Source: Pelomonas sp963422775
GTDB lineage: Bacteria; Pseudomonadota; Gammaproteobacteria; Burkholderiales; Burkholderiaceae_C
DNA length: 64,000 nucleotides
Direction: 5' to 3'
Assembly (NCBI GenBank): GCA_963422775.4
Contig: CAUJSJ030000169.1
Coordinates: forward strand, 1 to 64,000
The number at the start of each line of letters is the position of its first letter. Position 1 is the first letter of the stretch. The position numbers and the translations under genes are program-made. Shown here piece after piece: positions 51,841 to 60,255 of this stretch. The notes beneath the pieces are model-generated. The model was not told where the DNA came from. It did no database searches and saw only the letters and a program-made list of their open reading frames with translations.

Positions 51841-52119
51841 TCAGGCCCGTTGCAGCGTCACATCGCTGCGTGGCTCCGCCACGCAGGGCAGGATCAGCCC
51901 CTCGGCCTTTTCCTCGGCCGACAGGCCCGGCCAGGGGATTCGATGCTCGACGCGGCCCGTGACGACGCGGCTGATGCAGCTGCGGCATGTTCCGTTGCGG
52001 CAGGACCAGGGCAGGGTGACGCCGGCGGCCAGTCCGGCCAGCAGCAGGGGCTGGTCAGCCGCGCAGTCGAAAATGGCGCCTTGCGGCTCCAGCCTGATCC
52101 TGAACGTTCCCGATGACAT
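51841..52119 (-). CDS. Small 2Fe-2S ferredoxin (plant/vertebrate type)
   Basis: 92 aa from MSSGTFRIRLEPQGAIFDCA. Iron-sulfur ligands: SCRNGTCRSC (C-x4-C-x2-C) and the later Cys in LPCVAEPRSDV. Electron carrier, partner unknown. The ATG at 52119 lies inside the start region of the divergent YgjP-like gene (start 52113), so start codons of the two genes overlap by 7 bp unless the second begins later (see that entry). Confidence 0.88.
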   Translation of the reverse strand: MSSGTFRIRLEPQGAIFDCAADQPLLLAGLAAGVTLPWSCRNGTCRSCISRVVTGRVEHRIPWPGLSAEEKAEGLILPCVAEPRSDVTLQRA

Positions 52120-52709
52120 CGCCCCATCTTGCCAGCCCCACTGCATCTCCCGTTGTGGCCGCCCGCTACCTCGCCGGCTACCCGCCCGAACTGATCGCGC
52201 AGGCCGAACAACTGCGCCTGGACGGCCGGCTGGCCGACCATCTCGCCCGCCGCCTGCCCGAGCGCCACGAGGTGCGCAGCGACGGCGCGCTGTTCGACTA
52301 CGTGCAGGCGCTGAAGGCCCGCCACCTGCGCAACGCCGAGCCGCTGAATTTCGTCGGCTACGACGCCAAGCTGCGCGTGCTGCAGCAGGCCCTGGGCACC
52401 CACACCCGCCGCACCCAGGTGCAGGGCGCCAAGCTGAAGATGCGCCGCGAGATCCGCGTGGCCACGCTCTTCAAGGCGGCACCCGCCGCGCTGCTGCGCA
52501 TGATCGTCGTGCACGAGCTGGCTCACCTGCGCGAGCTGGAGCACAACAAGCCCTTCTACAAGTTGTGCGAGCACATGGAGCCGGACTACTTCCAGCTGGA
52601 GTTCGACCTGCGGCTGTACCTGATGCAGCAAGACGAGGCGACGTGCGGGCCCAGCGCGGGGCCGCCCCAAGCCGGCCCGCGCCCCCTCGGCGGGCGGGGA
52701 GCGCCATGA
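52113..52709 (+). CDS. YgjP-like (M48-type, DUF45) zinc metallopeptidase
   Basis: 198 aa from 52113; a GTG at 52155 (VAARYLAGYPPELI) would avoid the overlap with the divergent ferredoxin. HExxH motif in IVVHELAHLRELEHNKPFYK, followed by LCEHMEPDYFQLEFDLRLYL, typical for this group. The last 25 residues (CGPSAGPPQAGPRPLGGRGA) are encoded by the intergenic repeat and are probably not part of the fold. Stop overlaps dusC start (ATGA). Substrate unknown. Confidence 0.85.
   Translation: MTSPHLASPTASPVVAARYLAGYPPELIAQAEQLRLDGRLADHLARRLPERHEVRSDGALFDYVQALKARHLRNAEPLNFVGYDAKLRVLQQALGTHTRRTQVQGAKLKMRREIRVATLFKAAPAALLRMIVVHELAHLRELEHNKPFYKLCEHMEPDYFQLEFDLRLYLMQQDEATCGPSAGPPQAGPRPLGGRGAP
52640..52708. 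repeat. Truncated copy of the intergenic repeat inside a gene end
   Basis: GGGGCCGccccaagCCGGCCC-type hairpin (about 52655-52675) close to the first block of the elements at 4510 and 13353, followed by CCCCCTCGGCGGGCGGGGAG. It encodes the tail of the YgjP-like protein and its GGGGAG serves as ribosome site for dusC. Confidence 0.55.
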
Positions 52710-53638
52710 TCCTCTTGGCCCCGATGGAAGGCCTGCTCGACCACATCCTGCGCGACGTGCTGACGCGCGTTGGCGGCGTGGACCGCTGTGTATCCGAGTT
52801 CATCCGCGTCACCGACCAGCTGCTGCCCAGCCGCGTGTTCACGCGCATCGTGCCGGAGCTGAGGAACGGCGGCCGCACGGCAGCGGGCGTGCCGGTGCAT
52901 CCGCAGTTGCTGGGCTCCGACGTGACCTGCCTGGCCGAGAATGCCGCGCGGCTGGCCGAGCTGAAGCCCGAGGGCATCGACCTGAACTTCGGCTGCCCGG
53001 CCAAGTGCGTGAACCGCCACCGCGGCGGCGCCGTACTGCTGGACGAGCCCGAGCTGATCCACGAGATCGTCTCGGCCGTGCGCCGCGCGGTGCCGGCCGA
53101 CGTGATGGTGTCCGCCAAGATGCGCTTGGGCTTCATGGACGACAGCCGTACGCTCGACGTGGCCCGCGCCATCCACGCCGCGGGCGCGCAGGAGATCGTC
53201 GTGCACGCCCGCACCAAGGCCGATGGCTACAAGCCGCCGGCCTACTGGGAGCGCATCGCGGCCGTGCGCGAGGCGGTGCCCATCACCATCATTGCCAACG
53301 GCGAGATCTGGACCGTGGAGCATGCCGAGCTGGCCCGCGAGCGCAGCGGCTGCGAGCACCTGATGCTGGGCCGCGGCATGGTGGCCGACCCGGGCCTGGC
53401 GCTGCGCGTGGCCGGCCAAAGCGACACGCAGGTGCCCTGGCGCGAGCTTCTGCCGCTGATGCAGGTCTTCTTCAACCAGGTGCGCGCCCACGTCGCGGCC
53501 AAGCACCAGGGCGGCCGGCTCAAGCAGTGGCTGCACTACCTGAAGCGTGCCTACCCCGAGGCCGAGGCTGCCTACGCCGAATTGCGCACCGTCAATGCGG
53601 CGGACGAGCTCGCCGCCCGCTTGTTCGTGCCGGCCTGA
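52706..53638 (+). CDS. dusC: tRNA-dihydrouridine synthase DusC
   Basis: 310 aa starting MILLAPMEGLLDHILRDVLT. Dus signature: GIDLNFGCPAKCVNRHRGGA with the catalytic Cys, MVSAKMRLGF, IVVHARTKADGYKPPAYWER, IANGEIWTVEHA, HLMLGRGMVADPGLALRV. The C-terminal recognition domain (about 240-310) fits DusC, which reduces U16. FMN-dependent. Start overlaps the upstream gene by 4 bp. Confidence 0.94.
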   Translation: MILLAPMEGLLDHILRDVLTRVGGVDRCVSEFIRVTDQLLPSRVFTRIVPELRNGGRTAAGVPVHPQLLGSDVTCLAENAARLAELKPEGIDLNFGCPAKCVNRHRGGAVLLDEPELIHEIVSAVRRAVPADVMVSAKMRLGFMDDSRTLDVARAIHAAGAQEIVVHARTKADGYKPPAYWERIAAVREAVPITIIANGEIWTVEHAELARERSGCEHLMLGRGMVADPGLALRVAGQSDTQVPWRELLPLMQVFFNQVRAHVAAKHQGGRLKQWLHYLKRAYPEAEAAYAELRTVNAADELAARLFVPA

Positions 53639-53639
53639 G

Positions 53640-56066
53640 TCACAGCGCGAAGGCCGCTCGCATCGCATCGGGCAGGCTCATGCGCCGCCCCTCCTGGGCC
53701 AGTCGCTCCACGCCCGCCGCGCTCAATCGCGCAGCCAGCCCGGCTGCGAGCGTTGCGCGGTCGGCCGCTTCGTTGGGCTGGCGCTGCATCTGGCCGTGTG
53801 CCTCGAACTCGCGGTCGGCCGCGCCGGCCAGTTGCGCCGCCAGCTCGGTGCGCCCTGCGTGCAGATGCAGCAGAGCCAGCGCGTCCAGCGACACCCAAAG
53901 CTGGTCGTCCATCGCCAGCCGCCCCAGGCGGCCCGGGGCGGCCAGCGCCACCTCGCGGGCGCGCTCGAAGCGGCCCTGCGCCACGAGTGCGCCGATCAGG
54001 TTGCCCGTGATGGAAGCCAGGCAGGCCAGGTCGCCGGCATCGCCCGGTTCGGCCAGCAGCGCCTCGCCCAGCTGCACGGCCAGGTCCAGCTCGCCGGCGG
54101 CGCGGGCCTGGTCGGCCAGGTTCAGCCGCGCGCGCATCACGCCGGCATCGAAGCCGCCGCGCTCGCACAGCGCCAGCGCCGCCTGGTAGCAGCGCCGGGC
54201 CTCGTCGTGCCGGCCCGAGGTGAGATGGAGCACGGCCTCGGTCGTCAGGCCGCGCTCCAGCACGGCCGCCGGCCAGCCGGGGTTCTCCAGCATGCGTGCG
54301 GCGGCCAGCGTGGCGCGCGCCTCGGGACCGTCCACTCGCCAGTTGAAGGCGTGCTCCACCAGCGCCAGGTACTCGCCGCGTTCGTCGCCCAGTTCGCGGT
54401 ACAGGCGCGCGGCACGCTCGGCGGCGTCGCGCGCCATCCCTGGGTGGACGACGCTGTGGCAGCGTGCGCAGGCTGACCAGAAGCGCGCCAGTTCGGGCCT
54501 TGGCATCGCGGCGTCGCCTGCCAGCCGCGCCGCCAGGGCCAGCGCGTGCGGCCTGGCCTGTGTGGCGCGGGGCATCCACAGTGGCGCGGCGGCGCCGAAC
54601 AAGGCTACGGCGCTCGCCAGTTCGTGTTCGGTCGCCCAGGCCAGCGCCGCCCACAGCCCGGGCAGCTCGGCTTCATAGCGCGCTTTCCAGGCGGCGTGGG
54701 GCAGGCGCCAAGATTCTTCATAGGCGTCGTCCAGCAGCCAGCGCAGCCCGGCGCAGTGGCGGGCCTGGGCCAGCGCCGTCTCGCCGGCGGCGGCCAGCTT
54801 GTCCAGCGCGAACAGGCGCATCGTTTCCAGCAGCCTGAAGCGCCGCTGCTGCGTGCCGCGGTCCACGGCCACCAGCGAACGCTCGACAAGGCTGAGCACC
54901 GCGGCCACCGCGGCGGCGGCCGGCAACTGCTCATCAGCCAGCACGAGGGCTGCGCCTTCCAGCGAGAAGCTGCCGGGGAAGACGGCCAGGCGGCGCAGCA
55001 CCCGGCGTTCGCGCTCGGACAGCAGCTCGTGCGACCAGCTCAGCGCCTCGCCGAGCGCGTTGCGGCGCGAGGGGCTGCGCGCGTCGCTGGGCGCCAGCAG
55101 CGTCAGGCGCTCGTGCAGCCGGGCCGCCAGGCCGTCCGGCCCGAGCGCATCCAGGCGCGACGCGGCCAGCTCGATGGCCAGCGGGTTGCAGTCCAGCGCC
55201 TGGCAGATCTCGGCGGCGCGGGCCTCGCCGACCTGCGTGCCGCCGGAGCGCAAGGCCAGCAGCCGCATCGCGTCGGCCAATGACATCGGCGGCAAGCGCC
55301 AGACATGCTCGCCCTGCGCCTGCAGCGGCAGCTGGCTGGTGATGAGCAGGCTCACGCGGCTGGTGTCTCGCACCAGCGCCGTGACGACCTCGGCGACGTC
55401 CGCCGCGCGGTGCTCGGCGTTGTCCAGCACGATCAGCAGCTGCAGCGTGGCCAGCCGTGCCGCGAGCGTGGCGAGCGCGGTCTGGCCTGGCAGGCCGAGC
55501 GCGCGGGCGACCGCGGCGGCCACCGGCTCGTCGTCGCGCAGCAGCGTCAGGTCCACCCACCAGGCGCCGTCCGCCATGTCGGGCGCCGAGCGCAGCGCCA
55601 GCTCCTGGGCCAGCCGTGTCTTGCCCACGCCGGGGCCGCCGCAGAGCGTGACGGCGGCGTGGTTGCGCAGCAGGGCGAGCAACTCGGCCCCCTCGGCGTC
55701 GCGGCCGATCAGCGCCGGCAGGCGCAGCGGCAGCCTGCCACGGCTGGCCTCGGGAGCCTCAGCCACGTCGAGCACCGGCAGCGCGAAGCGGTAGCCAAAG
55801 CTCGGGATGGTCGTGATGGCCTCGGCACCCAGCAGCCTGCGCAGCACGCCGACCTGCACGGCGAGGTTGTTCTCCTCGACGACGAGGCCGGCCCAGACGC
55901 GCCTGAGCAGGTCATCCTTGGCGACCAGTTGCCCGGCGCGTTCGACAAAGGCCACCAGCAGCTCAAAGGCTCGCGCCGTCAGCGCCACCTCGCTGCCGCG
56001 GCGGAACAGCAGGCGTTCGGAGGGCAGCAGCTTGTAGTCGCCGAAGCGGTAGTTCTGTGTGGTCAT
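53640..56066 (-). CDS. Large regulator: winged helix, NB-ARC-like ATPase and TPR-like repeats
   Basis: 808 aa. N-terminal OmpR-type winged helix (MTTQNYRFGDYKLLPSERLL, ALTARAFELLVAFVERAGQL, GVLRRLLGAEAITTIPSFGY). An ATPase of the STAND class follows with Walker A GGPGVGKTRLAQEL, Walker B-like LQLLIVLDNAEHR and RVSLLITSQLPL; the C-terminal part (about 430-800) is made of helical repeats. Proteins of this plan act as ligand-controlled transcription activators. Convergent with dusC, divergent from the DUF4242 gene. Confidence 0.85.
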   Translation of the reverse strand: MTTQNYRFGDYKLLPSERLLFRRGSEVALTARAFELLVAFVERAGQLVAKDDLLRRVWAGLVVEENNLAVQVGVLRRLLGAEAITTIPSFGYRFALPVLDVAEAPEASRGRLPLRLPALIGRDAEGAELLALLRNHAAVTLCGGPGVGKTRLAQELALRSAPDMADGAWWVDLTLLRDDEPVAAAVARALGLPGQTALATLAARLATLQLLIVLDNAEHRAADVAEVVTALVRDTSRVSLLITSQLPLQAQGEHVWRLPPMSLADAMRLLALRSGGTQVGEARAAEICQALDCNPLAIELAASRLDALGPDGLAARLHERLTLLAPSDARSPSRRNALGEALSWSHELLSERERRVLRRLAVFPGSFSLEGAALVLADEQLPAAAAVAAVLSLVERSLVAVDRGTQQRRFRLLETMRLFALDKLAAAGETALAQARHCAGLRWLLDDAYEESWRLPHAAWKARYEAELPGLWAALAWATEHELASAVALFGAAAPLWMPRATQARPHALALAARLAGDAAMPRPELARFWSACARCHSVVHPGMARDAAERAARLYRELGDERGEYLALVEHAFNWRVDGPEARATLAAARMLENPGWPAAVLERGLTTEAVLHLTSGRHDEARRCYQAALALCERGGFDAGVMRARLNLADQARAAGELDLAVQLGEALLAEPGDAGDLACLASITGNLIGALVAQGRFERAREVALAAPGRLGRLAMDDQLWVSLDALALLHLHAGRTELAAQLAGAADREFEAHGQMQRQPNEAADRATLAAGLAARLSAAGVERLAQEGRRMSLPDAMRAAFAL

Positions 56067-56185
56067 GGCTGAGCGCGAATTTAGCCAGATTTCAAGCCGG
56101 CTAAAGGACGTCGCCCGCCCCCGTGCCAGAGCATGGCGCCAGGCCGGTCGAGTTCCGGCAGGCCGTTCACCCCCAGGAGTTCCTC

Positions 56186-56461
56186 ATGCCCAAGTTCGTC
56201 ATCGAAAGAAACATTCCCGGCGCCGGCCAGCTCACGCCCGAGCAGCTGCAGGGCATTTCCGCCACGTCCTGTGGCGTGCTGCGCGACCTGGGCCCCAGCA
56301 TCCAGTGGGTGCACAGCTACGTGACCGATGACAAGATCTACTGCGTCTACAACGCGCCCGACGAGGCCAAGGTGCGCGAGCACGCACGGCTGGGCGGCTT
56401 CCCGGCCGATCAGGTCAGCCAGGTGCGCCGCATCATCGACCCGACGACGGCGGAGGCCTGA
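56186..56461 (+). CDS. DUF4242 (SCO4226-like) small protein
   Basis: 91 aa from MPKFVIERNIPGAGQLTPEQ with CAGGAG upstream. Conserved segments LQGISATSCGVLRDLGPSIQ, WVHSYVTDDKIYCVYNAPDE and VREHARLGGFPADQVSQVR. Some relatives bind nickel as ferredoxin-like dimers; role here unknown. The divergent large regulator may control it. Confidence 0.85.
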   Translation: MPKFVIERNIPGAGQLTPEQLQGISATSCGVLRDLGPSIQWVHSYVTDDKIYCVYNAPDEAKVREHARLGGFPADQVSQVRRIIDPTTAEA

Positions 56462-56468
56462 CGGCTCA

Positions 56469-57182
56469 TTACTGCAGCTTGGGGTACCAGTGTGCGCCCC
56501 GCCCCTCAGGCGTCAGGTCCAGGATGGACCACAGCGACGCGATGTCGGGTGCGTCGCGCGGGTCCTGGCCGGGGTCGGCCATGGCCTGGGTCATCTCGCT
56601 GGCCCAGAACAGCCTGACCTTGCTGCCGTCGCGCTTGAAGACGATGAGGGCCGGGTTCTCGCTGCCATCAGGGTGCAGCAGGCCCAGGTCCTGGGCGTAG
56701 TCGTTGCCGACGGTCTGGATGAAGTTGAGTTCGCTCCAGCCGCGCTCCCACGCGAAGGCGTACTGGCGCTCAACCGGTGAGCGGCCCAGGACCTTCAGCG
56801 CCACGCGCTGCTTGATGTCGGCTGCGTTGCCGTGCACGGCGCCCAGCCAGTTGGTGCACATCGGGCAGGGCCGCTCGCGCTGCGGGCCGTACATCCAGAA
56901 GTAGGTCACCAACGTGTCCTTGTCACCGAACAGGTCGAGCAGGCCGACGTCGAACGCCTGTTCGTCCTTGAAGCGGTAGTCCTTGGTGATGACGGGGCCG
57001 GGCGGCAGCGCGCGGCGCTGCTCGGCCAGGCGCGTCATGTGGCGGCGGAACTCGATTTCTTCGGCCAGCAGGGCCTTGCGGGCCTGCTCGTACTCGGCGG
57101 ATGCGCCGGGGAATGGGGTCTTCGCCTTGGCGGCGAGTTCGGAGGCGGGCAGGAGATGGGCCATGCTGCGTCTTTCGGACAT
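56469..57182 (-). CDS. DUF899 family thioredoxin-like protein
   Basis: 237 aa from ATG at 57182; a start at 57164 (MAHLLPASEL) is equally possible. Key segments: AEYEQARKALLAEEIEFRRH, LPPGPVITKDYRFK, GDKDTLVTYFWMYGPQRERP, then CPMC and WERGWSELNFIQTVGNDYAQ. The CPMC motif lies where thioredoxin-fold proteins have their active site. Convergent with DUF4242; biological role unknown. Confidence 0.87.
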   Translation of the reverse strand: MSERRSMAHLLPASELAAKAKTPFPGASAEYEQARKALLAEEIEFRRHMTRLAEQRRALPPGPVITKDYRFKDEQAFDVGLLDLFGDKDTLVTYFWMYGPQRERPCPMCTNWLGAVHGNAADIKQRVALKVLGRSPVERQYAFAWERGWSELNFIQTVGNDYAQDLGLLHPDGSENPALIVFKRDGSKVRLFWASEMTQAMADPGQDPRDAPDIASLWSILDLTPEGRGAHWYPKLQ

Positions 57183-57261
57183 CACTGGGCAACGCCCGAT
57201 GCTGCCCCGCGACGGCAGGCCGTGGCGTCGGCAGACGCCACCTCGGCAAGCAGGCCGGTGC

Positions 57262-57948
57262 CTACAGCGGACCCTGTTGCGTGTTGCTCACGGCCGTCAG
57301 GCGTTCGAGGTCATGTACGCGCAGGCCACCCCGCAGCACGTCCACGAGGCCGAGCGCGCCGAGTTGCTTCAGCGCGACGTTGGCGCGCTGCCTCGATGTG
57401 CCCGCGAGCAGCGCGATGTCCGCTTGCGAGACGCGAAGCAGGGCCTTGCTTGAGGGCGACCTGCTCATCAGGTCGACGATGGCCCGCGCGATGCGCGACT
57501 CCAGCGAGGCGTGACGCGTGCAGATCGCCGAGCCGATCAGCATGCCCAGGCGCGCGTTCAGCAGATCCTGCACGAAGTGGTTGAAGCCCAGGCTGTTGGC
57601 CCGAAGGTGGCGGAACTGCGCCGCCGGGATCAGCACGGCGCGCGTTCTGCGCAGTGCCACGGCATCAAACTGCCAGGGCTGCGCCTTCAGCAGGGTGCCC
57701 TCGCCGAACCAGCCGCCATCGCCAACGGCGTCCAGCATGGTCTGGTCGCCATCGGCGTGGGTGACCGACAGCGAGACGAGGCCTTCGATGACGCCGACCC
57801 AATGTGAGGCCTGGGCGCCCACGACCGCCAGATGGGCGCCGCGCGCGAAGCAGCGTTCAACGGCAAATGCCTGCACATCCCTGAGGTCTTCAGGTGCGAG
57901 CAACTGTCCCAACGATGTGGTCTGGAGGTAGTCCCGCGCGTCCAACAT
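57262..57948 (-). CDS. Crp/Fnr family transcriptional regulator
   Basis: 228 aa. Cyclic-nucleotide-type beta-roll (about 25-130, HWVGVIEGLVSLSVTHADGD, GGWFGEGTLL), long dimer helix, and a helix-turn-helix (VSQADIALLAGTSRQRANVA, LKQLGALGLVD). No four-Cys Fnr cluster in the N terminus, so an oxygen-sensing role is not indicated; ligand unknown. Upstream of the DUF899 gene on the same strand with an 80-base gap. Confidence 0.9.
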   Translation of the reverse strand: MLDARDYLQTTSLGQLLAPEDLRDVQAFAVERCFARGAHLAVVGAQASHWVGVIEGLVSLSVTHADGDQTMLDAVGDGGWFGEGTLLKAQPWQFDAVALRRTRAVLIPAAQFRHLRANSLGFNHFVQDLLNARLGMLIGSAICTRHASLESRIARAIVDLMSRSPSSKALLRVSQADIALLAGTSRQRANVALKQLGALGLVDVLRGGLRVHDLERLTAVSNTQQGPL

Positions 57949-58023
57949 GGCGCGCAGTTTAGGAGACGGATCGCCGCTCCCCGAGCGGCCTGCGGCCGCC
58001 GTGCAGCGGCCGCGATTCCAGTC

Positions 58024-58683
58024 TCAGCCCGGCTGCTTGGTGATGCGCAGATAGGGCTTGGGCGCCTTCCAGCCGGCCGGGAACAGCGTCTTGGCGTCTT
58101 CATCGCTGACCGAGCCGGCAATGATGACGTCCTCGCCCTGCTTCCAGTTCGCCGGCGTGGCGACCTTGTGCTTGGCGGTGAGCTGCAGGGAGTCCAGCAC
58201 GCGCACGATCTCGTCGAAGTTGCGGCCCGTCGTCATGGGGTAGGTCAGGATCAGCTTGATGCGCTTGTCCGGCCCGACGATGAACACCGATCGCACGGTG
58301 GCATTGTTGGCCGCGGTGCGGCCTTCGGACGTGCCTTCGATGTCGGCCGGCAGCATGTTGTAGAGCTTGGCGACGTTCAGGTCGCTGTCGCCGATCAGCG
58401 GGTACTTGGGCAGGTGGCCCTGGGTCTCCTCGATGTCGGCCGCCCAGCGGTGGTGGTTGTCCACCGGGTCGACCGACAGGCCGATCAGCTTGGCGTTGCG
58501 CTTCGTGAACTCGGGCTCGATCTTGGCCAGGTAGCCAAGCTCCGTCGTGCACACCGGAGTGAAGTCCTTGGGGTGCGAGAACAGGATGGCCCACTGGTCG
58601 CCGATCCAGTCGTGGAACTTGATCTCGCCCTGGGTGGTCTGGGCGGTGAAGTCGGGGGCGATGTCGTTGATGCGCAGGGACAT
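58024..58683 (-). CDS. 1-Cys peroxiredoxin (Prx6 type)
   Basis: 219 aa from MSLRINDIAPDFTAQTTQGE. Peroxidatic Cys in SHPKDFTPVCTTELGYLAKI, then NHHRWAADIEETQG, the Prx6 signature with a C-terminal domain (VIIAGSVSDEDAKTLFPAGW, KPYLRIT). It reduces peroxides using glutathione or another thiol. Lies alone between two regulators. Confidence 0.94.
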   Translation of the reverse strand: MSLRINDIAPDFTAQTTQGEIKFHDWIGDQWAILFSHPKDFTPVCTTELGYLAKIEPEFTKRNAKLIGLSVDPVDNHHRWAADIEETQGHLPKYPLIGDSDLNVAKLYNMLPADIEGTSEGRTAANNATVRSVFIVGPDKRIKLILTYPMTTGRNFDEIVRVLDSLQLTAKHKVATPANWKQGEDVIIAGSVSDEDAKTLFPAGWKAPKPYLRITKQPG

Positions 58684-58767
58684 GGTGGCTCCATGGGAGT
58701 GGGGGCGGGAGGTCAATGATAGGAATTCGACAAGCGCAGTTGCCGCATGAGCTTGCTCGGAACTCGT

Positions 58768-59769
58768 CTATCGCCCGGCGCCGCCGAACGACGCCCGGTA
58801 GGCTCGCGGCGCCAGCCCGAGGCGCGCCTGGAAATGGTGGCGCAGCGCCTGCACGCTGCCGAACCCCGCCTCCGCGGCGATGCGCTCCACGCTCAGCGCG
58901 CTGGCCTCCAGCAGGCGCTGCGCCTCGGCCACGCGCTCGGCGACGAGCCAGTCGCCCGGCGGCTGGCCGGTGGCCTCGGTGAAGCGGCGCAGGAAGGTGC
59001 GCGGGCTCATCGCTGCGGCCTCGGCCATGCGCTCCACGGGCCACGGCGCGCGCAGGTTGGCGCGCACCTGCTCCAGCACGCCGGCCAGGCGGTGGCCGCG
59101 GTCGGCCGGCACCGGCCGCTCGATGAACTGGGCCTGGCCGCCGCTGCGGTGGGCCGGCATGACGAGGCGGCGCGCCACGCTGTTGGCCGCCTCCACGCCG
59201 AAGTCGCCGCGCACGATGTGCAGCATCAAGTCGATGCCGGCGGCGCTGCCGGCCGAGGTCAGCACGCGGTCTTCCTCGACGTACAGCACGTCGGCATCCA
59301 CATCGACGGCCGGGTGGCGCTCGCGCAGCTTCGCGGCATACCGCCAGTGCGTGGCGGCGCGGCGGCCGTCCAGCAACCCGGTGGCCGCCAGCACGAAGGC
59401 GCCCGAGCAGATCGACGCCAGCCGCGCGCCGCGCTGCCAGGCCTGGCGCAGCCGCTGCGCGAAGGCCCCGGGCACCGGCACGTCGGCGCCTTTCCAGCCG
59501 GCCATGACGATGAGGTCGGCGCGGTCCAGCAGTTCGAGGCCACCGTCGGTCGTCACGCGCAGCCCGCCGTGCGCGCGCAGCGGGCCCGGCTCGATGGCGG
59601 CGCTGGCGAAGCGGTACCAGCCCGGCCCCATCTCCGGCCGCGCCAGGCCGAAGATCTCGGCGGCGATGGCGAACTCGAAGGTGCACAGGCCGTCGTAGAC
59701 CGGCACCACGACGAGCGGGCCAGCGAGGGGCCCGGTGGTGTTTGGCGTGATCTTGTCGATAGTCGTCAT
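58768..59769 (-). CDS. FtrA-like transcriptional regulator (DJ-1/PfpI domain plus AraC helix-turn-helix)
   Basis: 333 aa from MTTIDKITPNTTG. The GATase1-like domain (about 15-200) has LVVVPVYDGLCTFEFAIAAE, ADLIVMAGWKG, ASICSGAFVLAATGLLDGRR with Cys in the nucleophile elbow, then AraC domain ALSVERIAAEAGFGSVQALR, HHFQARLGLAPRAYR. Divergent from a rhodanese gene, the usual arrangement for FtrA-type control. Inducer unknown. Confidence 0.9.
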   Translation of the reverse strand: MTTIDKITPNTTGPLAGPLVVVPVYDGLCTFEFAIAAEIFGLARPEMGPGWYRFASAAIEPGPLRAHGGLRVTTDGGLELLDRADLIVMAGWKGADVPVPGAFAQRLRQAWQRGARLASICSGAFVLAATGLLDGRRAATHWRYAAKLRERHPAVDVDADVLYVEEDRVLTSAGSAAGIDLMLHIVRGDFGVEAANSVARRLVMPAHRSGGQAQFIERPVPADRGHRLAGVLEQVRANLRAPWPVERMAEAAAMSPRTFLRRFTEATGQPPGDWLVAERVAEAQRLLEASALSVERIAAEAGFGSVQALRHHFQARLGLAPRAYRASFGGAGR

Positions 59770-59833
59770 GGGCGCCAATTGTGGGGCGAGCCGGCGGCTG
59801 TGACCATGGCGGCGTCTTTCAACGGAGCCCACC

Positions 59834-60229
59834 ATGCCCTCTCAAGTTGCCGCCATCCCCGCCGCCCCCGCCCCTCTGGCCGAGGCGCATTTCGCCGCCG
59901 AGTTCACCTTCGAGGCCGACTGCTGGGATGTGCATGACGCCTTCAGCCGCGGCGAGGTCGACTTCGTGCTGCTCGACGTGCGCTCGGCCGAGCTGTTCGC
60001 GCGCGGCCACGTGCCCGGCGCCATCCATTTTCCGCACGGCAAGCTCGTCGAGAGCAAGCTGGCCACCTGGCCGGCCGACACCCTGTTCGTGACCTACTGC
60101 GCCGGGCCGCACTGCAACGGCGCGGCCCGGGGCGCACTGCGACTGGCGCGGCTGGGCCGGCCCGTGAAGATCATGGCCGGCGGCGTCACCGGATGGCTGG
60201 ACGAAGGCTTCGAGCTGGCGACGGCCTGA
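59834..60229 (+). CDS. Rhodanese-like sulfurtransferase
   Basis: 131 aa. Rhodanese outline: DCWDVHDAFSRGEVDFVLLD, VRSAELFARGHVPGAIHFPH, active-site loop FVTYCAGPHCNGAARGALRL with the nucleophilic Cys after TY, and GGVTGWLDEGFELA. It transfers sulfane sulfur. Divergent from the FtrA-like regulator with a 64-base gap. Confidence 0.9.
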   Translation: MPSQVAAIPAAPAPLAEAHFAAEFTFEADCWDVHDAFSRGEVDFVLLDVRSAELFARGHVPGAIHFPHGKLVESKLATWPADTLFVTYCAGPHCNGAARGALRLARLGRPVKIMAGGVTGWLDEGFELATA

Positions 60230-60255
60230 GCTTCAAGCGCGGCTAGCATGTCGTG

